Assembly: GCA_023231475.1 (NCBI GenBank)
Contig: JALJEE010002126.1
Location: 1 to 64,000 of the forward strand
Source of the DNA: Seison nebaliae
Taxonomy: Eukaryota; Rotifera; Pararotatoria; Seisonacea; Seisonidae
Length of the DNA stretch: 64,000 nt
Direction of reading: 5' to 3'
Shown: one piece after another, positions 49,279-63,493 of the stretch
Numbering within the stretch: the stretch's first letter is position 1
Layout: every line of letters begins with the position of its first letter
The notes under the pieces: generated by a model
Databases searched by the model: none
What the model saw: only the letters and a program-made list of their open reading frames with translations
What the model was told of the DNA's origin: nothing
Program-made: the position numbers and the translations under genes

Positions 49279-50408
49279 ATGAAGTCGTTGTGTTTCCTAC
49301 TCGCTCTAATTCTATTCTCCTCCATCGTCTATGGCGAGGACGTGAAGGATGGTTGTATGGATCGTTGTCCCGAAGAGAACGAGGGATGTCGAATGGGTTG
49401 CATTAACTTGCGAACGGAAAACTTGAACAAAGAGTCCAATTCCCTTCTGAAGATCAGTAACTGTGTTGAAATCTGTCGAAAGAATTTCGAAGGAAAGAAT
49501 ATGGAAGAATGTAGTAAATCATGTCACTTCGTCGAACCATCGACTGATGATGTTTCGGAGAAAGAGAAAATTGTTCCCGAGAAAAAAATCGTTAATAATT
49601 TTTTCATTAATTAATTTTAATTAATCTTTAAATTTAATTTGAAATGAAGATTCAAACGGAGAAATTAACAATTTCCTCATTCCCTTTCAAACTCATCAAT
49701 TCTTTATTGTCTGGAAATATCGAAGATACGATCGAGAGTCAATTAAACGAAGGAATGAAGAATATGGATATGATGATGAAAGAGAGTCCTCATCACATGA
49801 TGATGGGTCCACATCATATGATGTTCGCTAATATGCATCATATACCACGACATATGATGATTATGGTTAATGGTCGTCGAATTCCTCCTATGTCTGAAGA
49901 GAAACCGAAAATTATTGATTTGACTGCTCATCGTCAACCATTGGTACCGTTCCATCATTCATTCAAAACGAGAGAAATGGAACCTCGTCATTATCATGAA
50001 CGTTTCGCCAGTTCTATCCATAATGCTTTCTATCATTTCTGGAATTGTATGACTCAACGAATTTCGATTCCACGTTGGATCGCTCTCTCTACTCTCGGAC
50101 TTGTCATGTGTGTCTTCATTTGGGCTTTCTGTGGATTATGGGTCGTCTCACGTCATATTCGACGTCGAATTGCATTCCATCGTGAAATGGAGAATCGAGT
50201 CGCTCTCCAACGTTCAGTACAAACGATGAATAAGACCATCGATTTAGATATGCCAAAATTTGACAAATTACCCGAATATCAAGATGCAGTGAAAAATGGA
50301 GAAGATGAAGAAATAATTTCCAATGAGACATCTGATGTTTCCATGGAAACTGAACCGACAAACATCAATGACAATGACGAAACTAACGAACTTATCAACA
50401 AAGTTTAA
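49279..50408 (+). CDS. TMEM59-like type I membrane protein, Met/His-rich
   Basis: Two exons, 49279-49590 and 49650-50408 (356 residues). A clean signal peptide (MKSLCFLLALILFSSIVYG) sets the start, although the frame is open further upstream. Next come two Cys modules of the form CxxxC...CxxxC (CMDRC..CRMGC; CVEIC..CSKSC), then a Met/His-rich stretch (about 140-170: MDMMMKESPHHMMMGPHHMM and more), a single transmembrane segment (about 259-281, IALSTLGLVMCVFIWAFCGL) and a basic then acidic cytosolic tail with KLPEYQD. The paired Cys modules, topology and size resemble TMEM59 (Golgi/endosomal glycosylation and autophagy modulator), but identity is low. The Met/His block is not part of that family and resembles copper-binding ectodomains. 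Confidence 0.55.
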
Positions 50409-52990
50409 ATAGTTTCTTACAAAGTTCATGAATGTTGTTCGTCGATAGATATCGAATGAAAATAGATTTCCTAATAGATTTCTTTCTTAGTTCAATCTCT
50501 TCCAGATATACTTCTCCCTCCTTCATTTCCGTTCATTGTGAGGTCAATTGTCAGTCGATTGTTATCAGTTAACTGGAATAAGATAAATGAGATATGATTC
50601 TAATACGATATCTATAAACTTTAATTCTTCGATACTATCAACAAAATATTTCAAATCAAAAAAAAAAATATTAAATTCTTCTTCAATTTTTCTTTGTGGA
50701 ATTTTCTTTTCATTCTAATTTTGTTGTAGCAACAATTCTATTCCGTATTCAGAAAATTTTTGAATTTTTTCATTTTATTTTTCAAGTTTTTTTTTTCAAA
50801 TTTTCTCGAAAATTTGAAACTCGTAAAATTCTTCTGAAATATCTTCAAAATATTTTTTTTTTCGAAACCATTCTCCCCAATATATTCTCCCACTTTTTTT
50901 TCCTTCACGTTTTCATTTCCCAACATTTTCCATCATATCTCCATGATTTCCATTTTATTCAATTTTTTCGGACATGTACACATATCTTGTGTGCCCAACA
51001 GAAGCTGAGTCTCTCGTCTATAGTTTTTCGAAGTTGCGTAGAGTAAATGCATCAAAAATTCAATGAAATCCGCTCATCTACTACGCTTTCCAAATAGACA
51101 AATTTCATTTTTGATCGATACGAAATTATTTCAAATTTCGAAATCGAACCGGAGAAAATCAGATTTTGAAGTTTTTTTTAAACAATTTTCTTTCGAAATG
51201 CGAATTGTTCTCTCGAAACATTTCATCATCGATCGATCGTGTGGCTGTGGCTGGAAATGGTCCCTCTTCTAATCTCAATTGATTTAGACATATAATGAAT
51301 TTTTATTCTCTTTTATTTTAACGACGAAAAGTGTTGATTATATTCCACACAATTCCTTCGTTTAGATCCCATTCATTATAATCTCATTCTATTTTATTTT
51401 TCTTTTTGGTAAATTATATATTTATTTTAAAAACATCTTTCCAATTACCAATTAATGGCTAACGGAACGTGTGTTCATTTTATACGGGAAAAGAATATGA
51501 TGAATATTTACATGAGCAACTTGTTAGAAGGCTGTTGTTGTTGGGAAAGCTTAAAATTCGAATTTAATAAAACGTGAAAACTTTTTTTGTGGATATAAAC
51601 ATATTGGTTGAATTTATGATATAAATCCATCGCATGTAGTTGATTAATAATGTTTAGTGATTAAGTTTGATTTGACAATGTTAGTAAGTCGTTTAGTTAT
51701 GCACTAATTAATTCACAGTAAAAAAATAATAAGGAAGCATGTGGAAGAGGGAGGATTAATTTCATAATTTTTGAAATTGAAAGCTCAATAATTGATGTTT
51801 AGTTTATCTGATCCATGTAATTTAGTAGGATAAGTCGCGTTATCTTCCAGTCTCGGTTGATAATTTTTGTTATTGCAGATTGAGTTAAGATTAGTGTGAT
51901 GAAAGTTAGGTGGATTAGTTAGATACAAAATTGTTCGGATGTGAAAGTTACGGAGGAGGTATGGAAGAAAGTATTATGTTAGAGTTAGAAAATATGAGTC
52001 TATAAGCAGACTAGACGAAACTATGAAGTTTAGGAAAAGAAATTGTAAGAAAACAGTTTTGTCGAGCCCTACAAACTTCTGAACGGTCGTATTCTCATGA
52101 AGTCTTTCCACGTTTACAATGCTATTTAGATAGTAGTAGTCCTATGAATTGGAATACATCAATGTTGCTAAGGTGGTATGAATTAGATTTATTTGTAGAT
52201 TGATGAAACTATCGATTTTTATCATCATTCCTCAATCAAACTCAATTAAGTAAGTTCCAGTAGAGAATGTTGTTAATTTCCATTGTTGTCATAATAAATG
52301 AAGAGCAGTTTAATTCGTTTATTAAGAGTCTAGGCATGATAAGTTATCAAATTGGCAGTCTGATGATTTTCCAATTTTTCCGTAGCCACTCACCAAAAAT
52401 TGGCGTTTTAAGAGAATTAGTAAATTAAACTTTAAGCCACACTTATCAGATAAGGTAGCAAAGTAAGATATGGATAGTTGCAGATTCTTTTCAAAATTTC
52501 AAATAAACTCATCATCCCACATTAGCATTTATGTTGAAGTCCAATTACTTTTTCCTAACATTTCTATGAAATTCCTCGTTTTTTAATTCCGAGACGAAAG
52601 AATTAAATATTCATTTTCTTTTATTTCATTTAAACATAGAGGCAGACAGAACGAAACAAAGTTTTTTAAAAGAAGAAACTTTTTTTTAAAGAAATTTCTC
52701 TTCTTTTTTTAAAAGAAGACAACTCTAAAAATTTCTATTCTTCACAAGAATCGTCTTTTCGTATAAATCGGTTAAACTCATCAATCTTTCTTCTCTTAAT
52801 CTCATAAATCTCAGTTCTGCTAACAATTCTAAGATTACGTCATTTCAGACGAATTGTGAAGGAGGATGGAAATATTTGGCGAGCAGCAACATTTCTTCCG
52901 TTCACTCACTTCACTCGATATCGATTGGAAATTTTGAGTTTTTTTTCTTATCAACGACGAGAAAGGAAAGAGAAGAAGTGAGAGGAAGAG

Positions 52991-53025
<35 letters not shown>

Positions 53026-53210
53026 AAGAAAGATATTTATGAGTGAAATATACGAGAAATAGAGAGATAAATATTGTTGTAAAGAAGAGGAAGAAGTGAA
53101 TAGTTGGAGGAATTTCCATTCCGAACTGAATCGATTGGAGAATTATCTTGAAAATAATTTTGAATTTTATGAATTGATAAATATCAAATCGATCGAACTT
53201 CTTCTCAGAC
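50409..53210. other. Intergenic spacer before the giant gene
   Basis: 2.8 kb, the largest gap in the right half. Open frames are short and featureless. The last 250 bp carry a GA microsatellite (52994-53023) and purine-rich sequence and are the likely promoter or 5' UTR of the following gene. No RNA gene is recognised. Confidence 0.55.
52994..53023. repeat. (GA)n microsatellite near the giant-gene start
   Basis: About 14-15 GA units beginning about 215 bp before the ATG of the giant gene. GA repeats near starts in arthropods can bind GAGA-type factors, but here this is only a possibility. Confidence 0.9.
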
Positions 53211-56177
53211 ATGTCATCGTCAGCATTTGTACCGATGAATTTCGTTTGTGATCAATTGATCAATGCGTTGGAGAATGATCTCTCTAACAATATTTCATGG
53301 GATGATGAGACGATTGATCTTGATGCCGTTTTGAATGAAGTTGATGATTTGGTGACTGAGAAACGATCTTTCTTGACACGAGAAGAAACTCGTAAACTCT
53401 CCAAACTTCATTTTGATGATTCGATTTTTATGGAGAGCAAACCGAAATTACACGTAAGATTTACGGAGAAACGGAAAAAAGTGGAAGTGGAAGACGATGA
53501 TGATTATTTTAATGAGAACGATTTACCATCAAAAGAGTACGATTATGAGAAATATCGATATGAGAGAATGAAAAAGAAGAAGAATAAGAAGAGATTTAGT
53601 AAAAGTAAAAAAGCTGAATCGACTTGGACTGAATCGAAATTATTCGATTTCGAACGAGACGATGCTAATGAAGAAGATGAAGACGCTCGAGTTTCCATCG
53701 GACCCGAATATCAGGTGGATGTGGAAGAATGGACAATTGACGAAGAAACTAATGATGAATTAAGGAAATTGTGTGTTGATCGTGAAGATGATTGTTTATG
53801 GAATAATCGATTATATGAAGAGACATGTGACACAATTTTACCAGATCATCAATCTGATAAATTGAATGAATTCCGCACAAACATTTCTACGAGACTCATT
53901 TCTGATGAGAACGAATTGGAAATTATTGAAAATTATTCAAATAAATTACTCAATTCATCACTAAATGCTCAATTAGTGAATTCAACGCCGATAATTAGCG
54001 ATTTCGAAAACCGTCCACCCAGATATGAAAACGGTTTATTATCCGACGATGAATTGATTGAGGAGAAGATTTTGAATGGGAAAGACATGCGATTGAATGA
54101 GACGATGATTAAATATTCCTCATTGATCTGTTTGAGTAAAGAGGACATGTTATTCTTCCTTCAAATATTCGATTATGACGAAACGGATTTTTATGAATTT
54201 TTGAAACGATTTCATGAAATCGAACGATTAACAATTGATCGACATCAAACAATTTCATTGTTAACTGATGATTGGAGTTATGATAGTCAGGAATTGTTCG
54301 AATTAGCTTATGCGACATATGAGAAAGATTTCGAACAAATTGCAACATTATTTCCAGATAAATCATTTCAATCCGTCGTTCGAATGTATTATTCGAGAGA
54401 TTTGAAATATGAATATGTCTCCGAAATGGATATTCGTGCAATCGATGTACGTTGTAAAACGTTATTAGAATTCTTATTGAATCCATTTCAACACGTACCA
54501 ACATCATTGAGAGGAATGAAATTATTATCTCATGCTCTTCATTTATATCGATCAGTCATTATGGAATATCGGAAGGAACATGAAGAGAAATTTATTAATG
54601 AAAAACATGGTCGTTATAATCATGGGAGACGACATGTTCTCAAACATCATCGTGATAAAAAACAAAGAATTCTCTCAGATAATTTAAATCGAGATAGATG
54701 TAATACCGAATTAGATATTCAACGAATTTTGGAAGATGATGAAAATAAATTTGAAATTGATGAAATTCCTGAATCATTGAAAATTGATGAGAATGTAGAA
54801 AGACATTTGAATGAGACTCTGAAAGAGATGGAAGATAATACGGATTATTCACATCTCATTAAAAACCGTCATCAACGGAAACCGGGAAAATTTAAAAGTT
54901 TCTTAAAATATGTTCGATCGTCGAAACGATCGATTTTGGTGGAGAAGTTTTATGAGAAAATACGAAATCAAAAATTTATTTATTTCAATCACTTTTATCT
55001 CCAATCTCAACAAATCATTTCGATGGCACTCATTTTCTTCAGTTTCTTCTATTGTCTCGAAAACGATTGGAAGGAGATTATGGGACAAATTCAGAGTTTT
55101 CTCGAACCAGAATTCCTTCATAGTTTCCGTTCGGGGAAAGATTTGAACGAAGTTTTCTTATTATTTGATGGAATTCTCGGACTGTATCATAATAAATGGA
55201 AATCATTGAAAAATTGTAAATTCTCAATGAATTACATTTCGATGATTCATCTCTATTATATTTTCAATTCGACCGATTTCCAATTATTGATGTATTCGAC
55301 GATATTTCATCCGTTGAAACATTTGAATAGATTTCGAGCGAATTTTATCAAATTCAACAAAAAATCAAAATCTACATCAAATTTATCTTTATCGACGATT
55401 AGTTCGATGACGAATGAACAATCGATACCATCGTCATCCTCATCGTTGTGTGTATCGTCTCCATCGTCACCATCGTCATCGGGAAAGCTGGTGAATAATC
55501 AGGAATTGTTTGTTGATCATCGAGTTCAATTGTTTCATCGTTCTCATAATAATAAGAATTTAAATTTCATGTTAAGTGAATGGCGAATTCAATTGTTGAT
55601 GTTAATACGACGGAAAGCGGTGACAGATAAAAATTTTCAATATCTCCTCAAATGGAAATTGTCGACATTGAAATTGATGAAAGTTTATTGGCAGAAATTA
55701 ATAGGAGTCAACGAGAGAATTACTCATAAATTGAACGAACGTTATATGAATGAAGATCAATTTTTTCTTCTCTATTATCAATATTATCCACTCTTTTATT
55801 GTTATCAATCAGACGAGGAAGTTTTTATCACTCTAATCCAAAATGTTCTTCAATCGGATTTGGATGAAATGAAAGAAGTTCATTCATCCTCTCAAATGGA
55901 CAAGAATGAATATCCTCATTTATATTTCTTATTGATTGTTGAAGGATTGATTATGTGGAATGAAATATTTTCATCGTCATATTTCTCTATGAATGTCACG
56001 AAGAAATATCATCATATTAATCAAAAGAATCATCAAAATATTTTATCAATTCCTGATAGTAATTCAGATAATTATTCGGAAATCGATTTTGAAAATCTTT
56101 CAAAAAATAAAGAAAAAAATGACGAACATAATATTGATGAAATTCTCAATCTTTATCGTGACAATAATAATATTAAT

Positions 56178-56233
<56 letters not shown>

Positions 56234-59200
56234 TTGTGGAGGGAATTTCGAGAGATCAGTGAATGAATTGAAACAAGAAATTCGTCAATTGCGCAAAGAT
56301 GTTCAGAAGGAGATCGATGCAAATATTTCATTCGCTAACAAAGATCTGATTAGTCGGAAGGAATTGGAGGAATACAAAATGGAGAAAAATGGACAGATAA
56401 TCAATAATGGAATGATTAATGGAATCATCAAAATGGAACCAGAGGAAGTGAAAGTAGAAGATGAAGAATGGACGTTATTGACGTTACATGATATCGTTCG
56501 AAGTATCGGGAAAGAATTTCTCTGCGAATCATTCCAATTGTTTCTAGTGACGAGAAAGGATTATGTTAACGGTAAATATCCGGGTGAATTAGAAACTATC
56601 AAATTCAATTTAATGACGTCATTAGAATCGTCGGATTTTATCAACGCACCCATTACACTCAATTGTCAACAATTCACACAAATCACTCGACAATATGAAC
56701 AATCTGTTACACGCGATATGGAACATCTTTTCTTCTTCAACAACGACGAGGAATGGGAACAACGATTTGTTGAGATCAGTCAACAAATCGATAATTTATC
56801 GAAATATGTGGAAATGATGAATGGTGATGAAGAGAATAAAGAGAATGGGAAATCTGATAATAATAATGGAAATATTTTGGGAGGGATTAAAATGAAAGAA
56901 AATGATAAGAAGAAATTGATGGAATTGAGTGTTGAAGGAATAACAGATATGATAAAAATGAGTGACAACAATTACATGAGAAAGACACCAGAACAAATGG
57001 ATTATATTCAATCAGAAATTATGAAAATTGATTTTAAATTACAAACAATTTCCTCTCAACTCGAATTCAGACGTCAAATGCCTAATGAGAATTATGGCGA
57101 TCGAATTCGTCGTTATATTCAAACGAAGAAGAAAAAATCGAAAATTTCTACGTCTTTCTCTTCACATTCCTCTTGTTTCTCGTCATGTGAATCGATTCTT
57201 CCACATTTCTCTGATTCCACTATCTACTCAACTAGTGATGGAGCATTCGATGATTATGAGAGTGATACTGAATTTTTTCAACGACGACGACAAACTGATT
57301 CATCCGATAATGATTCATCTAAAGACGATGAAGATGAACATGAAAATGATGAAGAGAATGAGAATGAAGACGAAGAAATTGATGATGATGATTCCAGATT
57401 TGATGGTGGTGAAGCAGATGATGAAGAAGAAGAAGATGTATCAAAAGAGAACTTAGAGAAAGATGATGATGATGATAATGATAATGATGATGATGATGAT
57501 AGATGGTTTACAAGTAATAATCGAAATGGACGGAAACGACGAATTTCTGATACGGATTTGAATGGAAAACCGAATTTCTTTTTAGAAAAGAAATTGAAAG
57601 AAAATGAAGAAAAGATGGAAGAGGAGGGAGAAGATGGAGATGAAACGATAAAATCTCTTGATGATAATGATGATGATAATATATCGGAAGAAACAGTTTT
57701 GAAAAAGAAGAAAATCCGACCAGAATATCCAGATGAAACGAAAGAATTTGAAGAGTTGAAAGAACAATTAGTTTCATATCATCTCGATCAACAAGATCGT
57801 CGACAACCAAGTTTAACGGAGAAAGACATTAATTTATTACTTCAATCGTCATTTTTATCAATTCCATTTGAATATGATTCGTTGAAATCGAATAAATTAT
57901 CTGAAGATAAATCGGATGAGAATAAATCGATTGAATTGAATGAATCATCTCTAACTGTGAAATCATCAGAATTATCATTTCCATTCGGATTTTTAGAAGG
58001 AATCGATTCGAGTGGTCGTCGTGAAGATTTGGAGAAATTAGTAAAAAATTTTGATTATAAAAAAAATGAGTTTGGTGAATTATCTGATACGGATACTGTG
58101 TCAGATGGATCTGATACAGCAAATAATATTTCATTATCTCTCATTGAACAAAGTTCATTGAACGAACCATTTGAAACATTATTTATGAGTCATTTGAATG
58201 GAAAACGATTTTATTCGGATCAGAAAATTTTAGAATATTTATTAAGTCATCATAATGTTCCTCATGAGATTGGAACGACAACAACCGCCACAGTCACCAC
58301 TTCATCATTAGACGTTTCACTTGAGATGGCGAAAGATTATCAAAATTTATTATTATCAGAAAAAGGTTTTGATGAATTTCCATCAAACAGTTTATTTGAT
58401 GATGATTCAATAGATGAGGAAATGCCACCATCATTATTGACATTAGAACAATTTGAACAATTGTTCAATATTTCCAATAACATTAATAATAACAACAATG
58501 TAATTGATGAGGAGACGGTAATGAATATTTTGAATAATTTGACGGAATATGATATGAATGTTCTTTATGATATTTTGCCAATGGAGAATATTATGAATTT
58601 ATTTAATGGAAATGATGATAATGATGATGATGATAATGATAATGATGATGATGGGGGAATAAACGAGAAAAGTATTCGTGAAAAAGAATGTTTACAACTT
58701 CTTCCGACTGATTTGAAATTTGGATCAAGATCGAGACGAATGTGTCCAGGAAAGACGAAAGCTAATATTCTTCAACCATTACGTGAAATTCATGGATCTG
58801 CTTCCATTTTCGATCGTTATCTTTTCGAACATTCTAAACGTGTATTTGATGAAGCAGCAGCAGCAGATGTAACAGAAGATGAAATGATGATTGATTTTGA
58901 AGAAGAGAAAGAATTATTTGAAGATAAAGAAGTGAATGAATCGATTGCGAAGAAATTATGTCAGATATGTAAACGACCCGTCCCAATTATTTATCATCCA
59001 GTTTCTTTCATTCGAAGTGTAGTTCATAAACGAGCGAAATCCATTTCTAATATTCCAATCAATGATAATAATCGATTTAATACTCGACCACAACGAACGA
59101 GACGTCCAATAATTCCACATACACCCACTGAACCGATTAGAACATCGACACGTCCAAAACGACGACGACGACGACGTCAAAAACGACGACAACAACAACA

Positions 59201-62200
59201 ACAAATCATTCCTAATAGAAAGACGACGAGAACGAGAAGAAAAGGATTTTTGAAAAAAGGGAAAAATTCAACAAAGAATAGAACCGTCGCCTCTACCAGA
59301 TCACAATCTGAAATGACAAATAGAAGGAAAGTGAATGAATTGTCATTGAAAAGACGGCGTTTAAATTCTTATTCAAAAAACACTTCAGAAGATGATGAAT
59401 CAATAGAGAAAGAAGAAGCGAAAGGAAGAAATCGTAAACGACGGAAATCGACGGAAGAGAAAGGGATGAAGAAACGACAACAAATCGGAAGAAGAGTCAG
59501 AAGACAATTGGACTCGCCTCAATCAACAATCTGGTCACCAAAAATTAATGAAGATGAAGAAGAATATTCAGAAGGTAAAATTAAAGAACCATCACGACGG
59601 AATATGAGATTGGTGAATAAAGACGATCGACCAATACGACGGAATTCTAATCGAAGATCACGTTGGAATTTGAAAACGATAAATGATGAAGAGAATCGAT
59701 GTCGATTACGTCCACGATCAACTCGACAAGTTTGTTATTCGGAGACATTTAATGAAAAAGATTCTGATTCAGAAATCGATTATCGGAATGTGGATCAATT
59801 GGACGGTTATGCGACATTAGGTCGACAACGACGACGTAAAAATTATAGACGTGTAGGACAAAAATTATCATCATCGAAAAATCAATCGAAAGAGGAATGG
59901 ACTGAAGAGAAAAAAGTGAGATTGAAAGGAGGAAAGAAGAAATTCTCTCAATTCGAAAAATCTTTGGCACTTGGTGCGAAAAAAGAAGAATTGGATGATC
60001 CGAATATTTATCTTCGATGTATTCGAAGTCGATCATTAATACCAAGTGGTGCTAGTATTGGTACTGCTCAATTATTGAATAATTCGAAAATGGTAGAATC
60101 GTTTAATGTCCGTTATATGGAATCGATTAGAGGATCACGTGATTTTGATGGATATTATGAGAGACAATGTCATTTGATTCATCAAATATTCCCATTTGAA
60201 AGAGAAGGAATTATTTTAAAAAAGAGATTGAAAGAATATTGTGATGAAGAGAAGAAGAGAGATAAATTCAATAAAATCTTCCTCTTTCCAATTCGACAAT
60301 TTAATAAGAAATTAAATAAATCAACGAATAAATCGATGAAAAGATCTATTGATGATATTATTTTGAATTATCAATATGAATTGAAATTATCTTCATGTCA
60401 ATTACCGAAACATTTATTCAATTGTATCGATGAATCGATTTTGTTATCAGATGATGATATGGAAGTGAAAGTGAAAACAGATAATCGAAAAGTTGATAAA
60501 AGAAAGAAATCTTTCATCAAACCAGAAGAAGATGATTCGAGATCATTCCTTCTTATGGACGTTCCATTTGATCGAAAAAAAAATAATTTACCATTCATTC
60601 AAGTCAATGAGAAAGAGAAGAATTTGGAATTAATTGGTCATTTCACTCATACGAATTCGAAAGAATTAGATAAAACTCTTTATTACAAATCGGTTTTAAT
60701 GGAAAAAAAATTGATGGAATTGCCAATTAAACACCATCGACAATATCGAACAAATGAATTGTTTTATAATTCTGATGATCAATTGAAGAATGAGAAGAAA
60801 AAGGTGCAGGAACGACGGAGACGATTCAAAGAATTTCTGATTGAAAATAAGAAATTTTTAGAAGAGAATTCTAAAAAGAAAAATTTGGAAATATCGTTGG
60901 ATATGAAGATGAATGAGGAGATGAATTTACCCATAAATGGAAAAATTGAAGAAAATCAAAAAATGGAAAAGAGAAAGAAGAAGAAGATGGAAATGAAGAA
61001 TTCATTCCAATTGAAAAGTGGAAAATATGAAATTCGTCGACGATTCCAATTGAAACAACGAGATAGTGAAGAAGAGAAGAGAAGAAAGAAAAGAATAATG
61101 AAGAATAAATTAGAGAAAAAGAAAGAATTATTTGAGGAGAAGAAGAAGATGATGATGATAATGAATGAAGATTATGTTCCCTGTCAACCAACAGATTTCC
61201 GTTCATTCGAACTTGATCTATTTGGAAGAGATATGAAAATAAATCGAAATTTATTTCAATTACCATCATCATCGAAAGATGAAGGAAATGATGATAATAA
61301 GAATGAAATTAAAGATTCATTTTATGACGTAGTTCCATTCAACAAAGAATTCATCTTAAGAAAATGGAAAGATGAAGATTTGGGAGGTAAACAAAAAAAA
61401 TTACCGGTAGAATTGACGATATGGAAAGAAGAATTGGAAAAAATGAATAAAAGGAAAATGAAGAAGAAGAAGAAGATGGATAAAAGAGAATGGAAATCAC
61501 AAATCACACATCAAGATCTAAATAAGATGATGGGACTGAATCGTAGAGAATATGATGAAGTCACTCAATTCGAAATGACACCATATCAAGGATTGATTTG
61601 TCATCGATGTCTAACGAAAAAGAGAAATTGGAGAACCGTCAACAAATTAATGGAATGTCGTTCTCGTTCGAATGATGAGAAGGAGAATGAGGAATTGATG
61701 GATAAGATGAATATGGAATCAGACGATTTTAATGATATTGGACATGAATGGGTGAAATTGTGTAAACCGTCACGATGGGAGAAATTGCCAGTATCGTTTA
61801 GTACAAATTTTTTTTTTTTTTTTTTAAAATTTCCATTTTTTCTTTTAGAGAAATGAATAAATCAGAATATGATTCTAATCGTGATGTGATGATGGTGGAT
61901 TTGGATGATGATTGGTTACCATCTTATCAAATAGAAGTAGAAAATTTCCGTCATTATCGACGACCATTTCCCACAACAACAATCCCGTCGATCGACGTTG
62001 ATAAATCAAAAACGTTTTTTTTTTTTAATTTTTTTTTTTCAAATTAATTAACTTTTGTTTTGTTGAAGAATTGTGACGAGGGAATTACCATATAGTCGAT
62101 TTATTAGAGAGAGTTATCAAAAGAATTTCTCCTGTCTGTTGTATCAGCAGAAGTTGGTGGAAGATATTCGACGAGATTATTTATCGAAATTTCTTCATGA

Positions 62201-63493
62201 CATTCTCATAAGTGCAATGGAAGATGATGGAGATGATGATATCGGTATCGATGATGAAAATTTGAATGAAGGAATGGTGAATGATGCATTGAGAGCTGAC
62301 CCCAAATTAATGAATGTTCTTTTAACCAATGACATGTTATGTGCATATTCACCTGATCGAATGGAAGAGACGAAAAGAAGAATGAATGCTCAACATTTCA
62401 AGAGATTCTCAGAGAATTTCATTGATCGATCGATGATGTATGAGGGATCGAATATTTCCGGATTGGTTATATACAAATTTTATAATATTAATTATTATTA
62501 TATATTTATCTTTTTTTCCAATAGATTCAAACGATTCGCGATCATCCAAATCGTAAACGATTTTGGTCGACGATTGATATTATTTTCGATATTTTCTCTC
62601 TTCAAATGCATGGAATGGATGAAGAAGCATTTACTCATATCAACAAATATTCCGATGAAGATTTAGTGGATGAGGAAAGAATGATTTATAATAAGGAATT
62701 ACCATATTATCCATCATACGACGAATCGGATATTGACGATAATTTTTATGATTATCAAATTAGAAATCAGTCATTAGACACTGATTTCGGTGATGATCTT
62801 GATGACGATTTAGATGACGATATAGATAATGATGATGATATGTCCAATGAGAATTCTTATTTCAATCGAATGAAAGGAAGAGAATATCTGATGGAAAATG
62901 GACTCAATTCAAATAAAACGACAACTCGTTTAATGGAAGAAGAATATTCGGATAATTCTGATAATTTTAATTGTCGTCGATCTACTCGATCCACAACAAC
63001 AACAACAACAACAACAACAACGATGATAGAAGATGAAGAAGAAGAAGAAGAAGAAGAAAATGATGATGATGATGAAGAAGAAGAAGAAGAAGAAGAAGAA
63101 GAAGAAGAAGAAGAAGAAGAAGAAGAAAGAATAATTGAAAATCTATCAAACAATTTCAATGAGGACGATGATGCTGAAGAATATTTCCAGAATGAGATAA
63201 TTGGAAATGATGTGGAGAACAGTGAACGATTATCTAATGATGATTTAATGAATGGAATAGAGAATGATGAAGATGATGATGGTCATACAAGTGATGGTAG
63301 TGATTCGGAGAATGATTCAGAGAAGAGTATCGATTCACTTAATACAACGAATACTCAATCATCAGTCAAATCATTGACACGAGAAGAATTGGAAGAACTG
63401 AAAAGAAATCGATTCGTCAAATTCATGAATTCGTGTCCACTCCGCAAATTCATCTTCCAACTCATCCAACAAACCTTAATGGATGACGAATAA
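53211..63493 (+). CDS. Giant acidic nuclear protein with CoREST-like ELM2-SANT
   Basis: Four exons: 53211-61795, 61849-62013, 62069-62465, 62525-63493, giving 3,371 residues; the first coding exon is 8,585 nt. The N-terminal part contains an ELM2-like start (RVSIGPEYQVDVEEW, about 160-174, then DDCLWNNRL) and a SANT domain (about 354-397) whose FPDKSFQSVVRMYY closely resembles CoREST LPDKSIASLVKFYY. ELM2-SANT pairs recruit HDAC1/2. Farther on: a short coiled coil (NELKQEIRQLRKDVQKEID, near 1020), Asp/Glu-rich tracts, CQICKRP near 1915, an Arg-rich likely nuclear signal (RRRRRQKRRQQQQQ near 1982) and an acidic tail with a Glu run. No catalytic domain is recognised. I cannot assign an orthologue; a chromatin co-regulator scaffold is inferred. 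Junctions were chosen for frame continuity (donors GTTTAG and GTTTTT are weak). Confidence 0.8.
56162..56232. repeat. (AAT)n trinucleotide repeat coding poly-Asn
   Basis: About twenty AAT/AAC codons in frame within the giant gene, giving an Asn tract interrupted twice by Ile at its start. Likely length-polymorphic. Confidence 0.95.
62994..63129. repeat. (ACA)n then (GAA)n/(GAT)n coding repeats
   Basis: In frame within the last exon of the giant gene: about a dozen ACA (Thr) codons at 62994-63020, then GAA/GAT runs giving Glu and Asp tracts to about 63129. Confidence 0.95.

Noticed and set aside
58956-59204. CQIC with later His/Cys in the giant protein as a zinc finger or PHD finger
   Set aside because: Only two Cys are suitably spaced; no full set of ligands is visible.
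62857-63159. Poly-Ser frame on the minus strand
   Set aside because: Shadow of the GAA/GAT coding repeat of the giant gene.
53211-63493. Giant gene as GON4L, Atrophin or MTA orthologue
   Set aside because: No PAH, BAH or GATA-type domain and no C-terminal landmarks of these families; only ELM2-SANT is recognisable.
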